From contig NZ_RBAL01000017.1 in the NCBI RefSeq assembly GCF_003626535.1, positions 62,001 to 126,000 on the forward strand: a stretch of DNA of 64,000 nt, given 5' to 3'. Positions 24,889-34,697 of this stretch are shown one piece after another. Source of the DNA: Streptomyces hoynatensis. GTDB taxonomy: Bacteria; Actinomycetota; Actinomycetes; Streptomycetales; Streptomycetaceae. Every line of letters starts with the position of its first letter. The first letter of the stretch is position 1. The notes below the pieces were generated by a model. It was not told the DNA's origin. It saw only the letters and a list, made by a program, of their open reading frames with translations, and did not search any database. A program made the translations under genes and the position numbers.

Positions 24889-25539
24889 ATGTCCCCTCGC
24901 CGCGCTTCGGTCAATGCGGAAATGCGCCGACGCTCCCGGGAGCGGCTGTTGCAGGCCACCGTGGAGCTGGTCTCGGAGCGCGGCTACGAGGCCACGACCT
25001 TCGCGGACATCGCCGAGCGCGCCGGGTCCGCCCGCGGGCTGATCTCCTATTACTTCCCCGGAAAACACCAGTTGCTGCAGGCGGCGGTGCACCGCAAGAT
25101 GCACCTCACGCTCGCCGCGGCGCTCGACCGCCCGCCCCGGCCCTCCGGCCCGCAGGCGGGGAAGGAGCTGCTGGCCCGCGCGATCGACGCGATCCTCGGC
25201 CTGGCCAGGGACGAGCCGGTGCTGATGCGGGCCCACATGGCGGGGCTGCTGCAGCAGGAGGGCTTCATCCGGTGCGCGGAGCAGCAGCGGCTGGCCGCCC
25301 TGCTGCGGGAGACCATGGTCCGCTTCGGCTCCGCCGACCCGGACACCGACTATCCGCTGCTGCGCGCGCTGCTGATGGGCAGCGTGGTGGCCCAGCTCCT
25401 GCCGGGCGCCCCCATGCCGCTGCCCCGGCTGCGGGCCGAGCTGTTCTCCCGTTACGGGCTCGACTGGGAGCTCGGCGTGCCACCGGGCGAAAAACCGTCC
25501 GAAGGGGCAAGCGGCTCGATCCTGTTGCCCCGGCGCTGA
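24889..25539 (+). CDS. TetR-family transcriptional regulator
   Basis: 216 residues. The N-terminal helix-turn-helix spans about residues 14-62: RERLLQATVELVSERGYEAT and FADIAERAGSARGLISYYFP. Here GLISYYF is the recognition helix, and GKHQLLQAAVHRKM follows. The C-terminal ligand domain is divergent. A 19-base inverted repeat just upstream suggests autoregulation. The nearest co-directional gene, an FprA-like ferredoxin reductase 138 bases downstream, is a possible target, but no copy of the operator was seen there. Confidence 0.9.
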   Translation: MSPRRASVNAEMRRRSRERLLQATVELVSERGYEATTFADIAERAGSARGLISYYFPGKHQLLQAAVHRKMHLTLAAALDRPPRPSGPQAGKELLARAIDAILGLARDEPVLMRAHMAGLLQQEGFIRCAEQQRLAALLRETMVRFGSADPDTDYPLLRALLMGSVVAQLLPGAPMPLPRLRAELFSRYGLDWELGVPPGEKPSEGASGSILLPRR

Positions 25540-25677
25540 CCTGGCCGCGTCCGCGCGCCCCCCGGCGCCCCGGCGATCACGAAGGGTAGCCGGAGGCTCG
25601 CTCGCGCCCCGCCACAAGGTTCCCTTCAGTGGGATGCTGAATGCTCCGTCCCACTCGGCGGTGTGAGGAGCTCGCGC

Positions 25678-27030
<1,353 letters not shown>

Positions 27031-27039
27031 GCCCGGCCC

Positions 27040-27070
27040 CCCTCCCGCGGCCGGGCCCGCCGCGGGAGGG
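27040..27070. terminator. Hairpin terminator after the ferredoxin reductase gene
   Basis: CCCTCCCGCGGC (27040-27051) pairs perfectly with GCCGCGGGAGGG (27059-27070) around a 7-base loop, 9 bases after the stop codon. There is no T tract. Confidence 0.75.
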
Positions 27071-27209
27071 CGGCCCCAGGGCCGCGCTCGCCGGTGACCT
27101 GCGCGTTTCCCGGGGTTCCGCGGGCGCAGGGGCGGGAGTGTCAGTGGTCCGGGTCACACTGTTCGGGACGTGTCGGCGATGGCGGCGAAACGACCCGGAG
27201 GTGGGCGAG

Positions 27210-28337
27210 ATGACGGATGTGTTCGGCGGCGCGAGCGAGGTGCTGCTCGCGGTGGGCACGCGCAAGGGGCTGTTCCTCGCGAGGCGGCCGGTGGCGGCCA
27301 GGGCGCGGGGCGGCTGGGAGTTCGACGGGCCCCACTTCCCCGCCCAGTCGGTGTACGCGGTGGCCATCGACCGCCGCGGGCCGGGCGCGCCGCGCCTGCT
27401 GGTGGGGGCGGACAGCGCGCACTGGGGCCCTTCCGTCTTCCACTCCGACGACCTGGGCGCCACCTGGCGGGAGCCGCCGGACCGGGCGGCGCTGCGCTTC
27501 CCGGAGGGCACCGGGGCCTCGCTGACCCGGGTGTGGCAGCTGCACCCGGCCGGGCCCGAGGAGCCGGGCGTGGTGTACGCGGGTGTGGAGCCGGCCGCGC
27601 TGTTCCGCTCCGAGGACGGCGGCGAGTCCTTCGCGCTGGTGCGTCCGCTGTGGGAGCACCCCACCCGGGAGCGGTGGGAGCCGGGCGGGGGCGGTCTCGG
27701 GCTGCACACGGTGCTCACCGACCCGCGCGACCCGGCCTCGGTCACCGTGGCGATCTCCGCGGCCGGGGTCTTCAGGACGCGGGACGCCTGCCGGAGCTGG
27801 TCGCCGTCCAACACCGGGGTGGAGGCGGTGTTCCTGCCCGATCGCCACCCCGAGTTCGGCCAGTGCGTGCACAAGATCGCGCCCGACCCGGTGGTGCGGG
27901 ACCGGCTCTTCCTGCAGAACCACTGGGGCGTGTACCGCAGCGAGGACGCGGGCGCCACCTGGACCTCCATCGGCGGCGGGCTCCCCTCGGACTCCGGCTT
28001 CGCCGTGGCCACCCATCCGCGCCGCTCCGGCGTGGCCTACGTCTTCCCGCTGAACGCGGACTCCGACCGCGTCCCGGCCGGCCGCCGCTGCCGGGTGTAC
28101 CGCACCGCCGACTCGGGCGGCAGCTGGGAGGAGCTCGGCGCGGGGCTGCCCGAGGAGCCGCACTACGGCACGGTGCTGCGCGACGCCCTGTGCACGGACG
28201 ACGCGGACCCCGCCGGGATCTACTTCGGCAACCGGAACGGCGAGGTCTTCGCGAGCGCGGACGACGGGGACGGCTGGCGGCAGCTGGCCGCGCACCTGCC
28301 CGACGTCCTGTGCGTGCGCGCGGCGTTGATCGGTTAG
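27210..28337 (+). CDS. BNR/sialidase-like beta-propeller protein
   Basis: 375 residues from ATG 27210, 6 bases after GGAGG. At least five Asp-box (BNR) repeats SxDxGxxW are visible: HSDDLGATW, RSEDGGESF, RSEDAGATW, RTADSGGSW and SADDGDGW. They mark a six-bladed propeller as in VPS10/sialidase-like proteins. It begins LLAVGTRKGLFLAR, a family typical of WD40/YVTN exo-alpha-sialidase annotations, but no sialidase arginine triad could be confirmed and there is no signal peptide. It is therefore more likely a cytoplasmic propeller of unknown function. Confidence 0.85.
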   Translation: MTDVFGGASEVLLAVGTRKGLFLARRPVAARARGGWEFDGPHFPAQSVYAVAIDRRGPGAPRLLVGADSAHWGPSVFHSDDLGATWREPPDRAALRFPEGTGASLTRVWQLHPAGPEEPGVVYAGVEPAALFRSEDGGESFALVRPLWEHPTRERWEPGGGGLGLHTVLTDPRDPASVTVAISAAGVFRTRDACRSWSPSNTGVEAVFLPDRHPEFGQCVHKIAPDPVVRDRLFLQNHWGVYRSEDAGATWTSIGGGLPSDSGFAVATHPRRSGVAYVFPLNADSDRVPAGRRCRVYRTADSGGSWEELGAGLPEEPHYGTVLRDALCTDDADPAGIYFGNRNGEVFASADDGDGWRQLAAHLPDVLCVRAALIG

Positions 28338-28399
28338 GGCGAGGGCACGGCGCGGCCTGGAAGGACCGGGACCCTCGCCTGCCAGTAGGGTGACGGACC

Positions 28400-29077
28400 G
28401 TGGCAGCACGACCATTGAACGACATCGTGGAACCGGGCTGGGCGGAAGCGCTGGCGCCGGTGGCCGACCGGATCGCGGCCATGGGGGACTTCCTCAGGGC
28501 GGAGATCGCCGCGGGGCGGACCTACCTGCCCGCGGGCGCCCACGTCCTGCGCGCCTTCCAGCAGCCCTTCGAGGAGGTACGGGTGCTGATCGTGGGTCAG
28601 GACCCCTACCCGACGCCGGGGCACGCCGTGGGGCTCAGCTTCTCGGTCGCCCCGGACGTCAGCCCGCTGCCCGGCTCCCTGGAGAACATCTTCCGCGAGC
28701 TCGGCTCGGATCTGGGCCTGCCGAGGCCCGCCACCGGCGACCTGACGCCGTGGACCGACCAGGGCGTCCTCCTGCTGAACCGCGCGCTGACCACGGCGCC
28801 GCGGCGGCCCGCGGCGCACCGCGGCAAGGGCTGGGAGGAGGTCACCGACCAGGCGATCCGGGCGCTGACGGCCCGCGGCAAGCCGCTGGTGGCGATCCTG
28901 TGGGGCCGGGACGCACGGGGCCTGCGCCCGCTGCTCGGCGACGTGCCCGCGGTGGAGTCCGCGCACCCCTCCCCGATGTCCGCGGACCGCGGCTTCTTCG
29001 GTTCGCGGCCCTTCAGCCGGGCCAACGCCCTGCTGCGGGAGCAGGGCGCGGCCCCCGTGGACTGGAAGTTGCCGTGA
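28400..29077 (+). CDS. ung: Uracil-DNA glycosylase, family 1
   Basis: 225 residues from GTG 28400. The active-site motif GQDPYP (66-71) has catalytic D68, followed by GLSFSV (uracil stacking Phe). PLPGSLENIF and the leucine/His loop HPSPMSADRGFFGSRPFS carry H189. It removes uracil from DNA in base excision repair. TAGGGT at 28386, 14 bases upstream, suggests a near-leaderless start. The stop overlaps the start of the BadF-like kinase gene by GTGA, which couples a repair enzyme to a sugar-kinase-like protein. Confidence 0.96.
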   Translation: MAARPLNDIVEPGWAEALAPVADRIAAMGDFLRAEIAAGRTYLPAGAHVLRAFQQPFEEVRVLIVGQDPYPTPGHAVGLSFSVAPDVSPLPGSLENIFRELGSDLGLPRPATGDLTPWTDQGVLLLNRALTTAPRRPAAHRGKGWEEVTDQAIRALTARGKPLVAILWGRDARGLRPLLGDVPAVESAHPSPMSADRGFFGSRPFSRANALLREQGAAPVDWKLP

Positions 29078-30111
29078 CCCTGCCCGGCCGGGACGCCGAA
29101 GGCTGGGTGCTGGGCGCCGACTCGGGGGGCTCCGGGCTCCGGGTCGCCCTGGCCAGGGCCGGGGCGAGCGGCGTGCCGGGGCGGCGCGGCGAGGTCGCGG
29201 TCGCCGAGCCGGTGCGGACCGGCGAGGGCGGCCTCGACCCGGGGCACCTGCTGGAGCTGCTGCTGCCCGCGGCCAGGACCCTCCTCGCCGAGGCCGGCGC
29301 GCAGGGCGTCGTGGCGGTGTGCGTGGGCGCCGCGGGCATGGCCACCCTGGGCGGGCGGCTGCGGGCCGAGTTGCCGAAGGCGCTGGCCGATGCGCTCGGC
29401 GCCCGGCACGTCGCGCTCGCCGCCGACGCGGTGACCGGATACGCCGGGGCGCTGGGCGAGCGGCCGGGGGCCGTGGTGGCCGGGGGCACCGGGATGATCG
29501 CCCTGGGCTGCGACCTGCGGGCCTGGCGCAGGTCCGACGGCTGGGGCCACCTCCTCGGCGACTGCGGCGGCGGGGCCTGGGTGGGCCGGGCCGGTCTGGA
29601 GGCGGCGCTGCGCGCGCACGACGGGCGCGAGGGCGGTTCGGCCGCGCTGCTGGCCAGGGCGGAGGCGGTGTTCGGCCCGCCTTCCGGGCTGCCCGGCCGG
29701 GTCTATCCGCGCGCCGACCGGCCGGCGGTGCTGGCCTCGTTCGCCCCCGAGGTGGCCGCCTGCGCCCGGGGCCTGGCGGGCCGGCCGGCCGATCCGGTCG
29801 CCGCGGGCATCCTGCGGGAGGCGGCGCGGGAGATCGCCAGGACCGCGGCCGCCGCCTGCCCTGACGCGGCGGGTACCGAACTGGCCCTGACCGGCGGCCT
29901 GTTCAAGCTGGGTGAGCCGCTGCTTGCGCCCCTGCGCCGGGAGTTGGCCGAGCGGCTGCCGCGGACGCAATCGGTGCCCGCGGCCGGGGAGCCGCTGGAC
30001 GGCGCGCTGCTGGTGGCCGCCAGGCTCGCCGCCGGTGCGCTGCGGCTGCCCACCGACCCCGCCCTGCTGACCGTCTCCTTTGGCCCGGGGGACCCCTCCC
30101 CCGCTCTCTGA
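29074..30111 (+). CDS. BadF/BadG/BcrA-type ATPase (N-acetylglucosamine kinase-like)
   Basis: 345 residues from a GTG at 29074 overlapping the ung stop codon. The actin-like ATPase fold is shown by WVLGADSGGSGLRVALARAG (phosphate 1), VAVCVGAAGMATLGGR, AVVAGGTGMIALGCDLRAW (phosphate 2), GWGHLLGDCGGGAWVGRAGL and LALTGGLFKLGEPLLAPL. The DGWGHLLGD pattern is that of eukaryote-like GlcNAc kinases (NagK). It probably phosphorylates an amino sugar or muropeptide-derived sugar in the cytoplasm. Confidence 0.87.
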   Translation: MTLPGRDAEGWVLGADSGGSGLRVALARAGASGVPGRRGEVAVAEPVRTGEGGLDPGHLLELLLPAARTLLAEAGAQGVVAVCVGAAGMATLGGRLRAELPKALADALGARHVALAADAVTGYAGALGERPGAVVAGGTGMIALGCDLRAWRRSDGWGHLLGDCGGGAWVGRAGLEAALRAHDGREGGSAALLARAEAVFGPPSGLPGRVYPRADRPAVLASFAPEVAACARGLAGRPADPVAAGILREAAREIARTAAAACPDAAGTELALTGGLFKLGEPLLAPLRRELAERLPRTQSVPAAGEPLDGALLVAARLAAGALRLPTDPALLTVSFGPGDPSPAL

Positions 30112-30126
30112 TCCCTCCTGGTTCCG

Positions 30127-30153
30127 CCGATTCCTCTGATTCCTCTGATTCCT
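30127..30153. repeat. Short tandem repeat, 9-base unit
   Basis: Three adjacent 9-base units (CCGATTCCT, CTGATTCCT, CTGATTCCT) lie just after the BadF-like gene, with a decayed fourth copy overlapping its stop codon region (CTGATCCCT). The rest of the 240-base spacer to the CbiX-like gene is otherwise featureless. Confidence 0.7.
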
Positions 30154-30351
30154 CCGGTTTTCCGGCCCCTTCGGCCTTCCCGGCCCCGCCGGTTCGCCCG
30201 GTGCGGCGGGATGCAGGGGTACCGCCCGAAATGCCGTGCGCGCGGGAGGAGTCGGTGGGTCACTCCGACGCGCGGGATATTTCGGGACAGATGCGGACCG
30301 TAAGCCCCCGGGCGAACAGCAAAGCACATCAAGGCATTAACATGCGGCGAC

Positions 30352-31329
30352 ATGAGCTCCCCCACCGGCCCAGGCCACGGCCTGCCCGTACGAATGCCGC
30401 GCCCCCGACAGCCAGGCCGTCACCGTCGGCCTGAGCCCGTGACCGCGCCCGACGACGCGCCCGCGTTGGTGCTCGCCGTCCCCGGCGGCCCCTCCGAGGA
30501 GAGCCGTGCGCTCGCCGAGGAGGTGGCGAGCATCGCACGTTCGGAGCTGCCCGGCCTCGACGCACGCATCGGGTTCGTCGAGGAGCGGCGGGCCGACGCC
30601 GAGGCGCCGAGGCCGGCGGAGGAGGCCCCGGGCGCCGAGGCCGCGGACGCGTCGCAGGCGACGGAGACCTTCGCCTCCTCCCCGGCGCTTCCCTCGCTGC
30701 GCGAGGTGCTGACCGGCCTGGCCGCGCGGCGCGCCGACCCCGACCGGGACGTTCCCGCGGTCGTCGTTCCGCTGCTCGCCAACCCCGACGCCGCGCAGCT
30801 GCGGCTGATACGGCAGGTGGTGCTCGACAGCGGCTCGGGCGCCGAGTTGACGGACGTGCTCGGCCCGCACCCGCTGCTCGCCGAGGGCGTGCACGTGCGG
30901 CTGTCGGAGGCGGGGCTGGCCCGCGCCGACCGCGCCCGGCTGTTCACCGTGGCCACCGCGGCCGACGGCATCATCCTGGTCACGGTGGGCGGCCAGGAGG
31001 CGGTGCAGGCGGCCGGGATCACGGGGATGCTGCTGTCGGCCAGGCTCGCGGTGCCGGTGCTCGCCGCCGCCCTGGACGAGGAGGGTTCGGTGGCGCAGAC
31101 GGCGCGGCAGCTGACCGAAGCCGGCTCGCAGCAACTGGCCCTCGCGCCCTGCCTGATCGGCCCCGAGATTCCCGAGGGCCTGCTCGCGGAGGCGGCCAAG
31201 GAGGCCGGCTGCGCGGCGGCCGAGCCGCTTGCGGCCTATCCGGCGGTGGGCAAGCTGGTGCTCTCGGCGTACATGGCGAAGGTGGGCATCGCCCCTCAGC
31301 ATCCGACCCAGGGCACGCCGGTCCGCTGA
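30352..31329 (+). CDS. CbiX/sirohydrochlorin chelatase-like protein
   Basis: 325 residues from ATG 30352. After a basic proline-rich N-terminus (PVRMPRPRQPGRHRRPEP) it shows two CbiX-like halves: LVLAVPGGPSEESRALAEEV...LDARIGFV, and VVVPLLANPDAAQLRLIRQVV...LGPHPLLAEGVHVRLSEAGL. A tail rich in small residues follows. The chelatase family normally has a His in its first motif (hGS); here it is VPGGPS, so chelation through that residue may be lost. Proteins with this exact N-terminal architecture are widely conserved in Streptomyces. A role in siroheme or cobalamin metal insertion is possible but not certain. Confidence 0.75.
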   Translation: MSSPTGPGHGLPVRMPRPRQPGRHRRPEPVTAPDDAPALVLAVPGGPSEESRALAEEVASIARSELPGLDARIGFVEERRADAEAPRPAEEAPGAEAADASQATETFASSPALPSLREVLTGLAARRADPDRDVPAVVVPLLANPDAAQLRLIRQVVLDSGSGAELTDVLGPHPLLAEGVHVRLSEAGLARADRARLFTVATAADGIILVTVGGQEAVQAAGITGMLLSARLAVPVLAAALDEEGSVAQTARQLTEAGSQQLALAPCLIGPEIPEGLLAEAAKEAGCAAAEPLAAYPAVGKLVLSAYMAKVGIAPQHPTQGTPVR

Positions 31330-31490
31330 AACGCAGGGCGCCCGTCCGTCGCGGCGGCGGCAGCGCCCGAGACGGCGGGTGCGGCATCCGGCCGGGGTGC
31401 GTCCGGGTCGTGCAAGAGCTCAGCACGGCCCGGCCGAAGCACCCCGGATTCCCCGGCGCCGCCGCGTCCCCGTTGCGGGCGCGGGGCGCC

Positions 31491-32267
31491 TCAGGGCACC
31501 GCGCGGATGAGGACGAGGGAGCCGTCCCAGTGCGGCAGCGTGCGCAGGGCGCCGTAGCGTTCGTCCCAGCGGCCGGATTCCAGGTCCCGGCGCAGGTGGG
31601 CGAGGTAGCTCTCCTGCACGTCGGCCGCCACGAAGCTCCAGGCCGAGCAGGCGAGGCGGGCTCCCGGTTCGAGGAGGCGTTCCGGGCGGGCGTAGTACGC
31701 CTCGTTGAAGCCGTCGACGCAGTCGGCGGGTATGGGCACCCGCTCCACGGTCACGGTGCCGCCGAGGACCTCGGCGATGTCCCCGGGGGCGGGGTAGCGC
31801 CTGGCCTCGGTGTCGAGGACCAGGGGGGCGTAGTCGTAGAGCCAGAAGTCGCGCACGAGGGCCGGGTCGCAGGTCAGGATGACCACCGGCCCCCTGGCCA
31901 CGCGCCGCATCTCCGAGAGCCCGGCGGCGAGGTCGCTCCACTGGTGCACGCTGAAGGTGGTCATCGCGGCGTCGAACTCGTTGTCGGCGAAGGGGAGTTG
32001 CTCGGCGGTGGCGTCGACGGCCGGGGCGAGGTGGGCGGGGCGCTGGGCCCGCATCGCCCGGGAGGGCTCCACGGGGGTGACCCGTGCCCCCGCCGGTTCG
32101 TAGGACCCGGCTCCGGCCCCGACGTTGACCACCGTCCCGGCGTCGCCGAGGGCGCGGTGGACCGCCTCGGCGATGCGCGGGTCCGGCCGGCGGTAGGAGC
32201 TGTAGCCGGCGCCGATCGTCCCGTAGTCGGCGTCTCCGGCGCTGCCGTCCGCATTTTGTTCACTCAC
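31491..32267 (-). CDS. Class I SAM-dependent methyltransferase
   Basis: 258 residues. The SAM motif I is TVVNVGAGAGSYEP, then VTPVEPSRAMRAQRP, and motif II AEQLPFADNEFDAAMTTFSVHQWSD is typical of Methyltransf_11. YGTIGAGYSSYRRPDPRIA precedes it. The acceptor is unknown; it is a small-molecule or quinone-type methyltransferase by fold. It is divergent from the leader/FAD-monooxygenase unit across about 240 bases. Confidence 0.88.
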   Translation of the reverse strand: MSEQNADGSAGDADYGTIGAGYSSYRRPDPRIAEAVHRALGDAGTVVNVGAGAGSYEPAGARVTPVEPSRAMRAQRPAHLAPAVDATAEQLPFADNEFDAAMTTFSVHQWSDLAAGLSEMRRVARGPVVILTCDPALVRDFWLYDYAPLVLDTEARRYPAPGDIAEVLGGTVTVERVPIPADCVDGFNEAYYARPERLLEPGARLACSAWSFVAADVQESYLAHLRRDLESGRWDERYGALRTLPHWDGSLVLIRAVP

Positions 32268-32443
32268 GGAACTAACCTAGGCCCCCGGCACCGGGAAGTC
32301 CAGCGAGGCGGGCCATTCGCGCGCGGGCCGGCCGCGCGGGTGCGCGGCCACCGGGTGCCTGCTCCGCCGCGGCGCGGCGCACCAGGGCTTCGGCGATCCC
32401 GGCCGCGTCGACGACCGCGTCCACGGCTGAGGGCGACAAGGGA

Positions 32444-32473
32444 TTGGACGGGGTGATGCCCGGGCGGTAGCGT
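32444..32473 (+). promoter_or_regulatory. Putative promoter of the leader/FAD-monooxygenase unit
   Basis: TTGGAC (32444-32449) and TAGCGT (32468-32473) are separated by 18 bases. A start near 32480 would give a 5' leader of about 140 bases before the monooxygenase GTG, including the short ORF at 32511. This is pattern matching only. Confidence 0.4.
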
Positions 32474-32510
32474 GCGGTGGACCGTGACGCCGCCCGAGGA
32501 GGTGAGACCC

Positions 32511-32570
32511 ATGAACGCTGTATCGCCGTGGGTGCTCCGCCTCCCCGTCACGGCCGGGCGATTGACGTAG
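32511..32570 (+). CDS. Possible 19-residue leader peptide
   Basis: ATG 32511 follows GAGGAGGTGA, one of the best ribosome sites in the window, by 5 bases. It opens a 19-codon frame (MNAVSPWVLRLPVTAGRLT) ending in TAG at 32568. The peptide has no recognisable domain. It lies about 50 bases before the weakly initiated FAD-monooxygenase gene, so it could be an upstream ORF used for translational attenuation. Alternatively it is the remnant of a longer gene. No run of rare or identical codons suggests which amino acid or drug would be sensed. Confidence 0.4.
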   Translation: MNAVSPWVLRLPVTAGRLT

Positions 32571-32620
32571 GTGTCGCCGGGAGCGCCTCCCCAGCAAGGC
32601 ACTCCCGAAAGGCAACACCT

Positions 32621-34165
32621 GTGCGCTCTTCACCGTTCACCACCGGGCCCTCCCCGAGCGGCCCGGCCGGCCGCGACGTCCCCGTGGAGGCTGCCCCCGG
32701 ACTCCGGCCCCCGGCCTCAAGCGCCGCTCACACGCCCCCCGTGTTCGACGTGATCATCGCGGGGTGCGGGCCGACCGGCGCGATGCTCGCCGCCGAACTC
32801 CGGCTGCACGGCGTGCGGGTACGGGTGCTGGAGAAGGAAACCGGGCCCGTGTCGCTCGCCCGCATCGTCGGCCTGCACGTGCGCAGCATCGAGCTGATGG
32901 CCATGCGCGGACTGCTGGAGCGCGTGGCGGCACACGGAAGAAGGCGCCCGGCAGGCGGCTTCTTCGCCGCCATCCCCAAACCCGCGCCCGGGGACCTGGA
33001 CACCGCACACGCCTATCTGCTGGGCATTCCGCAGCCGGTCCTCGTTCGGCTGCTCGAAGAGCATGCGAGCGGGCTGGGCGCGCAGATCGGGCGCGGCCGT
33101 GAGCTGGCCGGTTTCGAGCAGGACGACGAGGGGGTGACCGTCGTGCCGGCCGAGGGCGAACGGCTGCGCGCCCGCTGGCTCGTGGGCTGTGACGGCGCGC
33201 GCAGCTCGGTGCGCAGCCTGCTCGGCGTCGGCTTCCCCGGCGAGCCCGCGCGGAACGAGACGCTGATGGGCGAGATGGACGTGGCCGTGCCGCAGGAGGA
33301 GATCGCCGCCAAGGTGGCCGAAGTCCAGGCGACCCACAGGACGTTCAGCCTCGGGCCCCTCGGCGGAGGAACGTACCGCGTCGTGGTCCCCGTCCCCGGA
33401 GTCGGCGACCGCGCCGAACCGCCCACCCTGGAGGATTTCCGGCGGCGGCTGCGCGCCCTCGCCGGGACCGATTTCGGCGTGCACTCCCCTCGCTGGCTGT
33501 CCCGCTTCGGGGACGCCACCCGGCTGGCCGAGCGTTACCGGGTCGGGCGGGTGCTGCTGGCCGGCGACGCGGCGCACATCCATCCGCCCACCGGCGGGCA
33601 GGGCCTCAACCTGGGCATTCAGGACGCGGTCAACCTCGGCTGGAAGCTGGCCGCCCAGATCCGCGGCTGGGCGCCGGGAACGTTGCTTGACACCTACGAG
33701 GCCGAACGCCGGCCGGTCGCCGAGGCGGTGCTGGACAACACCCGCGCCCAGCGGGAGCTGCTGTCCCCGGAACCCGGCCCGCAGGCCGTGCGCAGGCTGC
33801 TCACCGAGCTGATGGACTTCGACGAGGTGAACCGCCATCTGATCGAGAAGATCACCGCGATCGGCATTCGCTACGACTTCGGCGAGGGCCCCGGACTGCT
33901 CGGCCGCCGCCTGCGCGACATCGAGGTGCGGCAGGGCCGCCTCTACGGCCTGCTGCACCGCGGCCGCGGCCTGCTGCTCGACCGCACCGAACGCCTGACC
34001 TGCGGCGGCTGGTCGGACCGGGTCGACTACCTCGGGGACTCCACCGCGGCGCTGGACGTTCCGTGCGTTCTGCTCCGCCCCGACGGCCACGTCGCCTGGA
34101 TCGGCGACGATCAGCGGGACCTGGACACGCACCTCGGGCGCTGGTTCGGCAGGCCCGCCCGCTGA
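32621..34165 (+). CDS. FAD-dependent aromatic monooxygenase (PheA/TfdB, rifampicin-monooxygenase-like)
   Basis: 514 residues if started at GTG 32621; an internal GTG at 32741 gives 474 residues, closer to the family's usual length. The FAD motif is VIIAGCGPTGAMLAAELRLHG, followed by VLEKETG, the DG motif VGCDGARSSVRSLLG and the GD motif VLLAGDAAHIHPPTGGQGLN. A thioredoxin-like C-terminal extension ends the protein. Relatives hydroxylate polyketides, phenols or rifamycins. The ribosome site is weak for either start. The gene is preceded by a possible leader peptide and followed by a 13-bp hairpin. Confidence 0.88.
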   Translation: MRSSPFTTGPSPSGPAGRDVPVEAAPGLRPPASSAAHTPPVFDVIIAGCGPTGAMLAAELRLHGVRVRVLEKETGPVSLARIVGLHVRSIELMAMRGLLERVAAHGRRRPAGGFFAAIPKPAPGDLDTAHAYLLGIPQPVLVRLLEEHASGLGAQIGRGRELAGFEQDDEGVTVVPAEGERLRARWLVGCDGARSSVRSLLGVGFPGEPARNETLMGEMDVAVPQEEIAAKVAEVQATHRTFSLGPLGGGTYRVVVPVPGVGDRAEPPTLEDFRRRLRALAGTDFGVHSPRWLSRFGDATRLAERYRVGRVLLAGDAAHIHPPTGGQGLNLGIQDAVNLGWKLAAQIRGWAPGTLLDTYEAERRPVAEAVLDNTRAQRELLSPEPGPQAVRRLLTELMDFDEVNRHLIEKITAIGIRYDFGEGPGLLGRRLRDIEVRQGRLYGLLHRGRGLLLDRTERLTCGGWSDRVDYLGDSTAALDVPCVLLRPDGHVAWIGDDQRDLDTHLGRWFGRPAR

Positions 34166-34218
34166 TCGCCGCCCGGGCCGGGAAGAGGCCCGCGCGAAGG
34201 CGCGAACGGCCGGTGGCG

Positions 34219-34271
34219 CCGGAATCCCGCCGCGGGCAGGGGCCGCCGGGACCCCGGTGGCGGGATTCCGG
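34219..34271. terminator. Inverted repeat/terminator after the FAD monooxygenase
   Basis: CCGGAATCCCGCC (34219-34231) and GGCGGGATTCCGG (34259-34271) are perfect 13-base arms around a 27-base G/C-rich loop, 53 bases past the stop codon. Confidence 0.6.
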
Positions 34272-34697
34272 GTCCGGCGCGAGGGGGCGGGCCGGGGGCG
34301 GGCGCCGTCTCGGCGGTTCCCGGCAGCCGCACCGGCGAGGACGTGGGCGAGGCCGTCCGGGCCGGTGGTGAGGGCCGTCACGTCGGAGGTGAGCCGCAGG
34401 GCGGCGGGGGCGCCGGCGGTGTGCAGCGTCCTGCGGCCCGGGCGCGGGGGCCGCCGCGGAACCGGCGAGGCCCGCCCCGGCGGCCCCGCGTCCCGCGGGA
34501 GCGCGGCCGTGGCCCTGTGCGAACGGGCGGGCCGCGGCTACCGTTTCACCGGCCGTACGGCCCGACGCGCCGAGCCCCGGGGAGGAGCCCGCCATGTTCA
34601 CTCCGCCACCGCCGCCCACCGCCCGCGCCGGAGAGCCCGTGCCAAAGCCGGCCCCCGCCCGGCGGGCCTGGGCGGACCCGGCCGAGGACCGCCCGCG
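34272..34697. other. Gap with no supported gene
   Basis: After the hairpin at 34219-34271 the remaining 426 bases before the thiolase have open frames on both strands but no ribosome site or family similarity that I can defend. A minus-strand stretch near 34340-34420 (ALRLTSDVTALTTGPDGLA) looks protein-like in composition and may be the relic of a gene. Confidence 0.4.

Noticed and set aside
32450..32620. A rifamycin-associated element upstream of the monooxygenase
   Set aside because: I saw no convincing inverted repeat of that type here, and I cannot verify the consensus without a search.
34300..34620. Minus-strand protein-like stretch (ALRLTSDVTALTTGPDGLA) as a gene fragment
   Set aside because: No start, ribosome site or recognisable family; mentioned only as a possible relic.
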